Source: CALKJU01 sp035326425 (GTDB taxonomy: Bacteria > Pseudomonadota > Alphaproteobacteria > Geminicoccales > Geminicoccaceae). From it: a stretch of 11,752 nt of DNA. The translations under genes were made by a program, and so were the position numbers. Below the pieces are notes generated by a model. That model made no database searches. It worked only from the letters and a program-made list of their open reading frames with translations, and had not been told where the DNA came from. Below are positions 1-7,040 of this stretch, piece by piece. The DNA lies in the NCBI GenBank assembly GCA_035326425.1, contig DAOLFG010000111.1, positions 1 through 11,752 of the forward strand, given 5' to 3'. Within the stretch, counting starts at the first letter, position 1. Every line of letters begins with the position of its first letter.

Positions 1-74
1 GGCAACGACGCCTATGAGGGCGGGGGCACCCATCTGCCCGACATCGTGCTGGCCGAGCCCATCTTCTTCGAGGG
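1..74 (+). repeat. Left arm of a second inverted near-repeat between the hyuB paralogs
   Basis: It matches the reverse complement of 11417-11490 with 4 mismatches in 74 bases, including 36 identical bases at 25-60. It may extend beyond the left window edge. It covers the NDAYEGGGTHLPD region. Confidence 0.75.
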
Positions 75-1344
75 GAAGATGGTGGCCTGGGCGATCAACA
101 CCGCGCACCATTCGGACTTCGCCGACCGGGGCCATGCCCACATCTTCCAGGAGGGCATCCGCCTGCCGCCGGTCAGGCTCTACCGTGCCGGTGTCCTGCA
201 GAAGGACGTCGAGGAGATATTCCTCCTGAACTGCCAGGTGCCGCGCGAGCGGCTCTCGGATCTGCGCGCCCAGATGGCCGCCAACCGCCTGGGCGTGCAG
301 CGCATGCAGGCGCTCTGCGCCAAGTACGGCCGCGAGATCGTGATGGCCGCGGGCGACGCGCTCATGGACTATGCCGAGCGCAAGATGCGGGCGGGTCTGG
401 CCGCGATCCCGGACGGCAGCTACCGCGCCAGCGACCTGTTCGATTCCGAATCCTGGCCCGGCGAGTTCGAGATCGGCTGCGAGATCACCGTCGAGGGCGA
501 CCGGGTCCATCTGAGGTTCGACAGCCCGCCGCAGGTCCGCTCGGGCTTCAACATGATCTGGACGGCACTTCTCTCCACCGTCTACTACGCGGTGAAGACG
601 GTGGTCGATCCGACCATCCTGCCCAATGCCGGCCTGTCGCGCCCGATCACGGTCGAGTGCCCGAAGGGGACGCTGCTCAACTGCGCCCACCCCGCGGCGG
701 TGAACGGCCGCATCTCGACCTGCCAGCGGGTCGTCGACGTGATCCACCGGGCCTTCGCGCAGGTGGTGCCGGAGCGTCTCGCGGCCGCCTCGAGCAGCAC
801 GGTCGCGGCCGCGATCTTCAGCGGCGCCGATCGCGACGGTGCCATGTGGATCTATCTCGAGACCATCGGCGGCGGCTCGGGCGCCCGTGCCGCCAAGGAC
901 GGCCTGGACGGCATCCAGGTCCACCTCACCAACACTTCCAACCTGCCGGTCGAGGCGCTGGAGATCGAGTATCCCCTCACCCTCGTGCGCTACGAACTGG
1001 TCGACGGCTCCGGCGGCGCCGGCAGGCAGATCGGCGGCATGGGGCTGCGCAGGACCTATCGGGCCGAGGCGCCCTGCCGGCTGCACGTCTCGATGTCGCG
1101 GCTGCGGTCGGCTCCTTGGGGCCTGGACGGCGGCCTGCCGGGCGGCAAGGGCAGCTTCTCCATGAACGGGGATGCGACCGTTCTGGTGCACGGCAACGGC
1201 ACGATGGAGGAGGGCGACATCGTCGAGATCGTGACACCCGGCGCCGGAGGCTACGGCGTGCCCGCCTTGCGTGATCCGGAGCTGATCCGTCGCGACCTCG
1301 CCGAGCGGCGCTTCATGGCCAGTACCGCCTTCGGCGTGGACTGA
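1..1344 (+). CDS. hyuB: HyuB-family hydantoinase B/oxoprolinase subunit, 5'-truncated by the window edge (paralog 1)
   Basis: The reading frame is open from base 1 (Gly-Asn-Asp-Ala-Tyr) to TGA at 1342-1344, giving 447 visible residues. By alignment with the second paralog in this window, about 90 N-terminal residues lie to the left. Family signatures are the NDAYEGGGTHLPD block (visible residues 2-14), a His-His-x-Asp block (36-39) followed by FQEG (49-52), a VVDPTILPNAG segment, a glycine-rich ETIGGGSGAR segment and a C-terminal GAGGYG motif. HyuB proteins pair with an ATP-binding HyuA partner to open or carboxylate small amide, lactam or ketone compounds (N-methylhydantoinase, oxoprolinase, caprolactamase and acetophenone carboxylase types). 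The substrate cannot be told from sequence. It ends 4 bases before the permease gene, so it is probably cotranscribed with the transporter. No HyuA is visible. The loop after HHSD is shorter than I recall for typical family members. Family assignment is firm; function is inferred. Confidence 0.93.
   Translation, partial: GNDAYEGGGTHLPDIVLAEPIFFEGKMVAWAINTAHHSDFADRGHAHIFQEGIRLPPVRLYRAGVLQKDVEEIFLLNCQVPRERLSDLRAQMAANRLGVQRMQALCAKYGREIVMAAGDALMDYAERKMRAGLAAIPDGSYRASDLFDSESWPGEFEIGCEITVEGDRVHLRFDSPPQVRSGFNMIWTALLSTVYYAVKTVVDPTILPNAGLSRPITVECPKGTLLNCAHPAAVNGRISTCQRVVDVIHRAFAQVVPERLAAASSSTVAAAIFSGADRDGAMWIYLETIGGGSGARAAKDGLDGIQVHLTNTSNLPVEALEIEYPLTLVRYELVDGSGGAGRQIGGMGLRRTYRAEAPCRLHVSMSRLRSAPWGLDGGLPGGKGSFSMNGDATVLVHGNGTMEEGDIVEIVTPGAGGYGVPALRDPELIRRDLAERRFMASTAFGVD
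571..641 (+). repeat. Left arm of a 71-bp inverted repeat within hyuB paralog 1
   Basis: This stretch matches the reverse complement of 10850-10920 in the other hyuB with a single mismatch (A at 598 versus T). It encodes the conserved LSTVYYAVK-VVDPTILPNAGLSR region. It reflects paralogy between the two hyuB genes and is a possible site for recombination across the intervening 10 kb. Confidence 0.85.
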
Positions 1345-1348
1345 GGCG

Positions 1349-2299
1349 ATGCTGCCCTGGCTCGCGCGCCGGCTCGGCGTCTCCTTCCTCCTGATCCTGA
1401 TCGTGGCGAGCATCGTCTTCCTCGCGATCAATCTGGTGCCGGGCGACCCCGCCGAGATCCTGCTGAGCCAGGGCGGCGCCTCGCCCTCGCCCGAGGCGGT
1501 GGCCGAGCTGCGCGCGACGCTCGGCCTCGACCAGCCGCTGCTGACCCAATACCTTCAGAAGATGTGGCAGCTCCTGCACCTCGACCTCGGCCGGTCGATG
1601 CAGGACCGCAGCTCGGTGAGCGAGGAGATCATGCGCCGGCTGCCGCGCACCCTCGAGCTGATCCTGGCGGCGGCGCTGATCAGCGTCGCGATCGGGCTGC
1701 CGGCCGGCACCTATGCCGCGATCCGGCGCGACGGCCCCTTCGACCGGATCGCCTCGGCTCTCGCCGGCCTCTCGCTCGCCATTCCCGTCTTCGTCGTCGG
1801 CACGCTCATGGTCATGATCTTCGCGCAGGTCCTGCGCTGGGTTCCGGCGGGCGGCTTCGTCCCCTTCGAGCGGGATCCGGTGCAGCATCTGGTGCTGCTG
1901 GCCATGCCGGCGATCACCATTGCCTCCAGCCTCCTGCCCGTCCTCTTCCGCATGACCCGGAGCTCGGTCCTGGACGTGATGCTGAAGGACTATGTCAGGA
2001 CCGCCCGTGCCAAGGGCGTAGCACCCTTGCGCATCATGACCCACCATGTGGTCCGGACCGCACTGATGCCGATCATCACGGTTCTGGCGCTGCATCTGGG
2101 AACGCTGCTGGGCGGCACGGTGCTGGTCGAGTACGTCTTCAACTGGCCTGGCCTCTCGGGCCTGCTCGTCGGGGCGGTCAACGCGCGCGACTATCCGGAG
2201 GTGGTGGGCGTCGTGCTCGTGATCTCGATCATGTTCGTGCTGCTCAATCTCATGGTCGACATCCTCTACGGCCTGATCGACCCCAGGGTCCGCCGATGA
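1349..2299 (+). CDS. Peptide-type ABC transporter permease (DppB/OppB family)
   Basis: This 316-residue inner-membrane permease has the usual length for DppB-type proteins. A first transmembrane segment lies at about residues 9-31. It is followed by a long periplasmic region containing PGDPAE and the LGLDQPL motif (59-65) typical of the family. Further hydrophobic segments sit at about 100-124, 138-160, 180-200, 237-262 and 284-308. The cytoplasmic EAA-type coupling loop is at about 214-241 (DYVRTARAKG and following) and contacts the ATPase subunits. The start ATG lies 4 bases after the hyuB stop. A GAGG sits only 2 bases before the ATG, too close for a good ribosome site, so translational coupling to hyuB is likely. 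The gene overlaps the next by ATGA. The transported substrate is unknown; the family carries di- and oligopeptides, nickel, opines and other small amides. Confidence 0.95.
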   Translation: MLPWLARRLGVSFLLILIVASIVFLAINLVPGDPAEILLSQGGASPSPEAVAELRATLGLDQPLLTQYLQKMWQLLHLDLGRSMQDRSSVSEEIMRRLPRTLELILAAALISVAIGLPAGTYAAIRRDGPFDRIASALAGLSLAIPVFVVGTLMVMIFAQVLRWVPAGGFVPFERDPVQHLVLLAMPAITIASSLLPVLFRMTRSSVLDVMLKDYVRTARAKGVAPLRIMTHHVVRTALMPIITVLALHLGTLLGGTVLVEYVFNWPGLSGLLVGAVNARDYPEVVGVVLVISIMFVLLNLMVDILYGLIDPRVRR

Positions 2300-4101
2300 C
2301 GAGGAGGCTTCCCTGGATCGCGATCGGCTTCCTCCTCGCCCTCATTGCGCTGGCGATCGCGGCACCCTTCCTGCCGCTGCCGCCACCCACCCGCATGGCC
2401 GTGGCCCAGCGCATGGCCGGCCCCTCGCTCGCCCATTGGCTGGGGCAGGACGAGTATGGCCGCGACGTCCTGAGCCGCCTCATCTGGGGTGCCCGAGCCT
2501 CGCTCACGGTCGCCGCCGCCTCGACGCTGATCGCCTGCGTGATCGGGACGGCGCTGGGCATCCTCGGCGGCTTCATGCGCGGCATCGTCGAGATGCTGGC
2601 GCTGCGCTCGATCGACATCCTGCTCTGCTTCCCGCCGCTGCTCCTGGCGCTGCTGGTCGTGACGCTGGCCGGACCCGGCACGGCGACCCTCATTCCCGTG
2701 CTGGCGATCGTCTTCATCCCGGGCTTCACCCGCGTCGCCTATGCGGGTGTCCTCACCGTGCGCTCAGCCGACTATGTGGAGGCGATGCGCGTCGCCGGCG
2801 CCGGACGCGGCTGGATCATGCTGCGGACGATCCTTCCCAACATCGGCGGGCCTGTGCTGGTCCAGCTGAGCCTCGCCGTGGCCGCCGCCATCGTGCTGGA
2901 GAGCGGGCTCTCCTTCCTGGGCCTGGGCGTGGTGCCGCCGGCTCCCTCCTGGGGCCTCATGATCGGTGCCGCGCGCGCCACCATGGCGCAGTCGCCGCTG
3001 CTCCTCCTCTGGCCGTGCCTCGTGCTCACCGCCACCATCCTGATCATGAACTTCCTCTGCGACGGGCTGCGCGACGCGGTCGACCCGCATCCCGTGCCGC
3101 CACGGTCGCGCGAGATGCCGCCGCCTCCGGCGACGCAGCCGGGCTCGGCCGCCACGGATCTGGTGCTCGACGTCCGCGGCCTCACGGTCGAGATCGAGGC
3201 GGGCGGCCTGACGATCCGCCCGGTGCGGGACGTCACGCTCCAGGTGGCACCCGGCGAGACGGTCGCGATCGTGGGCGAGAGTGGCTCCGGCAAGTCGGTG
3301 ACGAGCCTCGCCATCACCGGCCTCCTGCCGGGCTCGGCGCGAGCCGTCGCGGGTGCCGCCTGCCTCGACGGCGTCGACCTCCTCCAGCTCTCCGAGGAGG
3401 AGAAGCGCAAGCTCAGGGGTCGAGACATCGCGATGATCTTCCAGGATCCCGCGAGCAGCCTGAACCCGGTCCACACCGTGGGCGCTCAGATCGTGGAGAC
3501 GATCCTGGCACATCGGCCGGTCAGCCGCAGCACCGCCTGGGCGGAGGCGGTCAGGCTCCTCGCCCGCGTCGGCATCCCCGACCCCGAGCGCCGCGCCAGG
3601 GCCTACCCGCACGAGATGTCGGGTGGCATGCGGCAGCGGGTGATGATCGCGATCGCGATCGCGAACAAGCCCAAGCTCCTGATCGCGGACGAGCCCACGA
3701 CGGCGCTCGACGTCACCGTGCAGGCGCAGGTGCTGGAGCTGCTGGCCGAGCTGCGGCGCGAGGAGGGGCTGGCCATGCTCTTCATCACCCACAGCCTGCC
3801 CGTGGTCGCCGAGATCGCGAACCGGGTCGTCGTCATGTACCGGGGCGAGGTGGTCGAGAGCGGACCGACCGCCGAGGTCTTCGCCCGTCCTCTCCATCCC
3901 TACACCCGCGCCCTCAGGGATGCGGCACCGGAGGAGGACGGGCCCGAGGCGGAGCCGTCGGCACCGCAGGCGGACGGCGTCGAGCCCATGGCCCTGGGCG
4001 GCATGACCCGCCCCGCCACCCCGGACGAGATCTCGGAGCCCCTGGTCGAGGTCCAACCCGGCCGCTTCGTCCGCGGCGCCGGGCTGAGGAAGGCCGCATG
4101 A
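2296..4101 (+). CDS. Fused ABC transporter permease and ATP-binding protein (DppC-DppD type)
   Basis: This 601-residue protein joins two transporter parts that are usually separate genes. Residues 1 to about 265 are a DppC-type permease: first membrane helix at about 7-26, the LGQDEYGRDVLSRLIWGAR motif (49-67), an EAA coupling loop at about 162-182, and GLSFLGLG (204-211). A proline-rich linker (about 266-286) leads into a DppD-type ATPase with Walker A GESGSGKS (327-334), Q-loop Gln383, signature SGGMRQR (442-448), Walker B LLIADEP (461-467) and switch His499. The start is the ATG in the ATGA overlap with the upstream permease, preceded by AGGG. The frame stays open further upstream, but that part lies inside the previous gene. 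The C-terminal tail (about 541-601) lacks the cysteines normal for the oligopeptide ATPase C-terminal domain, although PGRFVR resembles the end of that domain. Permease-ATPase fusions of this order are known in some bacteria. It likely pairs with the preceding permease and the following ATPase. Confidence 0.95.
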   Translation: MTRRLPWIAIGFLLALIALAIAAPFLPLPPPTRMAVAQRMAGPSLAHWLGQDEYGRDVLSRLIWGARASLTVAAASTLIACVIGTALGILGGFMRGIVEMLALRSIDILLCFPPLLLALLVVTLAGPGTATLIPVLAIVFIPGFTRVAYAGVLTVRSADYVEAMRVAGAGRGWIMLRTILPNIGGPVLVQLSLAVAAAIVLESGLSFLGLGVVPPAPSWGLMIGAARATMAQSPLLLLWPCLVLTATILIMNFLCDGLRDAVDPHPVPPRSREMPPPPATQPGSAATDLVLDVRGLTVEIEAGGLTIRPVRDVTLQVAPGETVAIVGESGSGKSVTSLAITGLLPGSARAVAGAACLDGVDLLQLSEEEKRKLRGRDIAMIFQDPASSLNPVHTVGAQIVETILAHRPVSRSTAWAEAVRLLARVGIPDPERRARAYPHEMSGGMRQRVMIAIAIANKPKLLIADEPTTALDVTVQAQVLELLAELRREEGLAMLFITHSLPVVAEIANRVVVMYRGEVVESGPTAEVFARPLHPYTRALRDAAPEEDGPEAEPSAPQADGVEPMALGGMTRPATPDEISEPLVEVQPGRFVRGAGLRKAA

Positions 4102-5066
4102 CGGCCGAGCCGCTGGTCCAGGGCACCGCGCTCTGCAAGCAGTTCGGCGAGGCGGGATGGCTCGGGCGCGACCGGCCCGTGCAGGCCGTCTCGGATGTGA
4201 CGATCGGCGTGGGCCGCGGCGAGGCGCTGGGCCTCGTCGGCGAGAGCGGCTCGGGCAAGAGCACGGTCGGCCGGCTGCTTCTGGGCCTCATGTCGCTGAC
4301 CTCGGGGGAGGTCGTGTTCGACGGCACCCCCATGGCGACCGACGGCAGGTCGGTGCCCCGCTCCCTGCGGCGGCGGATGCAGCTCGTCTTCCAGGATCCC
4401 TATGGCAGCCTCGATCCCAGGCGGCGCGTCGGCTCGCAGATCCAGGACACGATGCGCATCCACGAGCTGGTGCCGCGGCAGGAGCGCCCCGGCCGCGTGC
4501 GCGAGCTCCTGAGCCAGGTCGGCCTGCCGCCGGAGCATGCCGACCGCTTCCCGCACGAGTTCAGCGGCGGGCAGCGCCAGCGAATCGCCATCGCGCGCGC
4601 CCTCGCGAGCGGGCCCGAGTTCCTGGTGGCGGACGAGCCGGTCTCGGCGCTCGACGTCTCGGTCCAGGGCCAGGTCGTCCGCCTCCTGGCCGACCTCCGC
4701 ACCCGCCTCGGCCTCGCCATGCTGTTCATCAGCCACGACCTGCCGGTGGTGCGCCATCTCTGCGACCGGGTGGCGGTCATGTATCTGGGCCGCATCATGG
4801 AGGAGGGGCCGGTCGAGGCGATCTTCGCCCGCCCGCACCATCCCTATACCCAGGCGCTGCTCTCGGCGGCGCCCAGCATGCACCCGGAGCGGCGCGGCAA
4901 GCGGATCATCCTGAAGGGCGACCCGCCCAGTCCTGCCGATCCGCCGTCGGGCTGCGTCTTCCGGACCCGCTGCCCGATCGCCAGCCCGCGCTGCGCCGCC
5001 GAGGTGCCGACCTTGCGCGAGCGCGAGCCCGGGCACAAAAGCGCGTGCTCGCGCGACCTCGCCTGA
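4098..5066 (+). CDS. Peptide-type ABC transporter ATP-binding protein (DppF/OppF family)
   Basis: This 322-residue cytoplasmic ATPase powers the transporter encoded by the two preceding genes. Walker A GESGSGKST is at 48-56, Q-loop Gln99 in VFQDP, signature FSGGQRQR at 155-162, Walker B FLVADEP at 175-181, and switch His213 in ISHDL. HPYTQALLSAAP (248-259) opens the oligopeptide/dipeptide C-terminal domain. Its cysteines are intact (Cys286, Cys292, Cys299, Cys317), the pattern proposed to bind an iron-sulfur cluster in this family. This contrasts with the cysteine-free tail of the fused partner. The start is the ATG of an ATGA overlap with the fusion gene, preceded by a good GAGGAAGG ribosome site about 5 bases upstream. 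It is the last gene of the rightward operon and stops 2 bases before the convergent LysR-type gene. The operon contains no solute-binding protein gene. Confidence 0.95.
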   Translation: MTAEPLVQGTALCKQFGEAGWLGRDRPVQAVSDVTIGVGRGEALGLVGESGSGKSTVGRLLLGLMSLTSGEVVFDGTPMATDGRSVPRSLRRRMQLVFQDPYGSLDPRRRVGSQIQDTMRIHELVPRQERPGRVRELLSQVGLPPEHADRFPHEFSGGQRQRIAIARALASGPEFLVADEPVSALDVSVQGQVVRLLADLRTRLGLAMLFISHDLPVVRHLCDRVAVMYLGRIMEEGPVEAIFARPHHPYTQALLSAAPSMHPERRGKRIILKGDPPSPADPPSGCVFRTRCPIASPRCAAEVPTLREREPGHKSACSRDLA

Positions 5067-5068
5067 TG

Positions 5069-6037
5069 TCAGGCCGCAATGTGCTGCGGGCCGGACATCC
5101 GCACGGCGCTCCTGGGCGGCACGGCCTCGTCGCGGCGCTCGCCCGTGGCCTGCCCGTCGAACAGCGCCCGCACCTCCCGCTTGATGATGCGCACGAGTTC
5201 CGGCGCGCAGGGTCGGTTCACGGGCGTGGCCAGCACGAGCTGGCGCGACAGGGCCGGCTCGACGATCGGCCGCGCGCGCAGGGTGCCGCACTCGATCTCC
5301 GGCCACACCGCCGCTGCCGGCATGATCATGGCGCCGATGCCGGCCTGGGCGAGATGGAGCATCGAGGAGAACGCGTCGCACTCGGCCCGGACCCGGAGCG
5401 TCAGGCCATGGCGGCTCGCCCAGAGCTCCACCTGCTGGCGCAGGCCGTGCTGCCGGCTGGGCATCAGGAGCGGCACGGTCGCGAGCTCCGCCGCGCGCAC
5501 CGGCCGGTCGTGCCCGGCATGGCCGGGCACCTCCACGAGATGCATGGGCTCGCTCACCAGCGGCTCGGCGCTGAGCCGCTGGCTGGCCTCGGTGGCATAG
5601 AGGATCGAGGCGTCGATCCGGCCGTCGGCCAGCCATTCCAGGAGATGGCCGTTGAACGCGTCGACGAGACGCAGGCTGATCTGGGGATAGGCCGCATAGA
5701 GCGACTTCGCGATCGGAGCCGCGAGGCGGCGGCCGAGGCTGGGCGGCATGCCGATGGTCGCCTCGTCGATCCCGCCCTTGGCCAGCGCGTGCGCCTCGTT
5801 CCGGGCGAGCTCGATCTCCTGGAGGATCGTGGTGGCACGCGCATAGACGCGCCTTCCGGCCTCGGTCAGCACGACGCCCCGGCCGTTGCGGTAGAGCAGC
5901 GGCACGCGCAGGTCGGTCTCGAGATCGCGGATGTGGCGGCTGAGCGCCGGCTGGGGCCGGCCCAGGAGAATGGCGGCCTGCGAGAAGCTGCCCGCGTCGA
6001 CCACCTTGATGAAGTATTCGAGGTCGCGTTGGTTCAT
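5069..6037 (-). CDS. LysR-type transcriptional regulator
   Basis: This 322-residue protein has an N-terminal winged helix-turn-helix at about residues 2-60 (LEYFIKVVDAGSFSQAA, then PQPALSRHIRDLE as the recognition region, then LLYRNGRGVVLTEAG). A linker helix and a two-lobe periplasmic-binding-like effector domain follow at about 93-295. Regulators of this family usually bind a small-molecule effector and control divergent or adjacent operons. A tail of about 27 residues after position 295 is charged and of low complexity, and is longer than usual for the family. The ATG at 6037 is chosen because GGGGAG lies about 9 bases upstream and the protein then begins in register with the helix-turn-helix. 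It is divergent from the IclR-type gene and converges on the transporter operon with a 2-base gap. Likely targets are the transporter/hyuB operons and its own promoter in 6038-6254. The effector is unknown. Confidence 0.94.
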   Translation of the reverse strand: MNQRDLEYFIKVVDAGSFSQAAILLGRPQPALSRHIRDLETDLRVPLLYRNGRGVVLTEAGRRVYARATTILQEIELARNEAHALAKGGIDEATIGMPPSLGRRLAAPIAKSLYAAYPQISLRLVDAFNGHLLEWLADGRIDASILYATEASQRLSAEPLVSEPMHLVEVPGHAGHDRPVRAAELATVPLLMPSRQHGLRQQVELWASRHGLTLRVRAECDAFSSMLHLAQAGIGAMIMPAAAVWPEIECGTLRARPIVEPALSRQLVLATPVNRPCAPELVRIIKREVRALFDGQATGERRDEAVPPRSAVRMSGPQHIAA

Positions 6038-6139
6038 CGCGAGCCGCTCCCCGGCGGACAGAGGGTTCGGAGCGCAGCCGAGGGCTTGCCCCGGTCGCGA
6101 CGGCTACTGCCACACGAAAGAGTCATGGCTCGGAAACTC

Positions 6140-6152
6140 CTCTCGACGAGAG
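6140..6152. repeat. Perfect 13-bp palindrome CTCTCG-A-CGAGAG, candidate operator
   Basis: Two 6-base arms flank a central A with no mismatch. It lies about 100 bases upstream of both divergent regulator genes. An outer pair AACTC (6135-6139) and GAGTT (6150-6154) overlaps the same dyad. Function as an operator is inferred from position only. Confidence 0.45.
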
Positions 6153-6173
6153 TTGCCGCTCACCTCCGGCGGT

Positions 6174-6190
6174 CGACCACCACGTGGTCG
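6174..6190. repeat. Perfect inverted repeat CGACCAC-N3-GTGGTCG, candidate operator
   Basis: Seven-base arms are separated by CAC. Nested within it is the perfect 10-base palindrome ACCACGTGGT (6179-6188). It is one of three dyads in the divergent promoter region and is a plausible binding site for a dimeric LysR-type or IclR-type regulator. No assignment to either protein is possible from sequence alone. Confidence 0.5.
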
Positions 6191-6196
6191 GTTGAG

Positions 6197-6214
6197 AGTG
6201 ATCCCAATATCACT
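6197..6214. repeat. Perfect inverted repeat AGTGAT-N6-ATCACT, candidate operator
   Basis: Six-base arms flank the spacer CCCAAT. The right arm touches the candidate -35 element (6214-6219) of the IclR-type gene, which suits autoregulation by repression. The half-site sequence is unrelated to that of the other two dyads, so more than one protein may bind this region. Confidence 0.5.
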
Positions 6215-6242
6215 GGACCGTCAATTCCATTCTTTTTATTAG
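6214..6242 (+). promoter_or_regulatory. Weak candidate sigma-70 promoter for the IclR-type gene
   Basis: TGGACC (6214-6219) and TATTAG (6237-6242) each match 4 of 6 consensus bases and are separated by exactly 17 bases, within the only AT-rich patch of the region. Transcription would start near 6249, leaving a leader of only a few bases before the GTG at 6255. That would fit the lack of a strong ribosome site there. This is a pattern match only. Confidence 0.3.
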
Positions 6243-6254
6243 AGCGGCGCAGCC

Positions 6255-7040
6255 GTGGAGTTCCGAATATTGGAACATAAGGCCGGAGGATCCTCATCCA
6301 ACGCCGAGCGCGCGGCCATCCTCCTGCTCACTCTGGGCGAGGCCGGGCCGGAGGGAATGGCTTTGCGCGAGCTCGCCGTGAGCCTCGGCGAGGCGAAGCC
6401 CGCCGTTCACCGGACCCTGGTCGCGATGATGCGGCACGGCTTCGTCGAGCAGCGCCAGGGCCGGGGCAGCTATCGGCTGGGACCGGCCATCTACGCCCTC
6501 TCCCGGCGCGAGAACTCGGCGGGCGAGCTCGTCCGGCAATGGCGCCCCGTGCTGATCGGGCTGGGCCAGCGGCTGGGCTGCACGACGTTCCTGATCGTGC
6601 GCGCGGGCCTCGACGCGGTGGTGCTCGACATGCATGTCGGGCCGATGCCGATCCAGCTCATGTCGACCGGCGTCGGCGGCCGGCTGCCGCTGGGTGCCGG
6701 CCCCGGCGCTTCGGCCATCCTCTCGGTGCAAGACGAGGCGACGCGGGAGCAGGTGCTGTCGACGAACCACGACCGCTATCCGACCTCGGGCGTAACGCCC
6801 GAGCTGGCGCGGCGCATGGTGAACGAGGCGGTGGTGCGCGGCTACTCGCGCTCGCTCGGGGACATCCACCCGGGCTCGGGCGGCGTCGGCGTGCCGATCA
6901 TCGGGCGGGACGGCTCCTGCAACGCGGCGATCACCGCCTCGCTAGCCGATCCGGCGCTCTCGGCCGAATATCTCGAGCGGCTGGCGCTCGCCATCAAGGA
7001 GGCGATGGCGAGCGCCGGATGGAGCGGGGTCAGACCGTGA
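6255..7040 (+). CDS. IclR-family transcriptional regulator
   Basis: This 261-residue protein has an N-terminal winged helix-turn-helix at about residues 17-76 (LLLTLGEAGPEGMALRELA, then KPAVHRTLVAMMRHGFVEQ, then GSYRLGPAIYAL). An IclR effector-binding domain follows at about 90-255, with the characteristic GGRLPLGAGPGASAIL segment (141-156). IclR regulators commonly control uptake and breakdown of aromatic, amide or hydantoin-like compounds, often as repressors. The start is taken as GTG at 6255. An in-frame TAG at 6240 bars earlier starts, and the next ATG (6358) would cut into the DNA-binding domain. The ribosome site is weak (AGAG about 10 bases upstream), and TTG at 6270 is an alternative. 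The gene ends inside the convergent RidA-family gene, an 11-base overlap. Confidence 0.93.
   Translation: MEFRILEHKAGGSSSNAERAAILLLTLGEAGPEGMALRELAVSLGEAKPAVHRTLVAMMRHGFVEQRQGRGSYRLGPAIYALSRRENSAGELVRQWRPVLIGLGQRLGCTTFLIVRAGLDAVVLDMHVGPMPIQLMSTGVGGRLPLGAGPGASAILSVQDEATREQVLSTNHDRYPTSGVTPELARRMVNEAVVRGYSRSLGDIHPGSGGVGVPIIGRDGSCNAAITASLADPALSAEYLERLALAIKEAMASAGWSGVRP

Larger units (their letters stand above)
6038..6254. promoter_or_regulatory. Divergent regulatory intergenic region between the LysR-type and IclR-type genes
   Basis: These 217 bases have no supported gene. They separate two divergently transcribed regulators and hold three inverted repeats (listed separately) within about 75 bases, plus an AT-rich patch at about 6221-6243 that stands out against the GC-rich surroundings. 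Reading leftward, TTGACG at 6219-6224 (complement) resembles a -35 element for the LysR-type gene, but I see no convincing -10 at the right distance. Reading rightward, a weak promoter for the IclR-type gene is described separately. The region probably carries binding sites for one or both regulators. Confidence 0.7.

Noticed and set aside
1564..2295. Long in-frame extension upstream of the permease-ATPase fusion, giving an 845-residue frame
   Set aside because: It overlaps the well-supported upstream permease in another frame, is Arg/Pro/Gly-rich nonsense, and the ATGA-coupled start at 2296 begins a normal permease N-terminus.
3645..3664. Short tandem GCGATC repeats with GCGATCGC palindromes
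   Set aside because: They encode the Ile-Ala-Ile-Ala run of a conserved ATPase segment, so codon use explains them.
2436..4097. Open frame extending upstream of the second ATPase gene (876 residues in total)
   Set aside because: It is a shadow of the fusion gene in a GC-rich genome. The real ATPase begins at 4098 with a good ribosome site.
3900..6113. Leftward 737-residue open frame spanning the transporter end and the LysR-type gene
   Set aside because: Low-complexity Arg/Ala/Pro shadow. Both underlying regions are explained by clear protein families in other frames.
6038..6254. Possible riboswitch or small RNA between the two regulators
   Set aside because: No recognisable riboswitch fold or terminator with a T-run; the dyads are better explained as protein-binding sites.
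4157..6280. Rightward 707-residue open frame across the ATPase and LysR-type genes
   Set aside because: Out-of-frame and antisense shadow with no family signature, running through the intergenic regulatory region.
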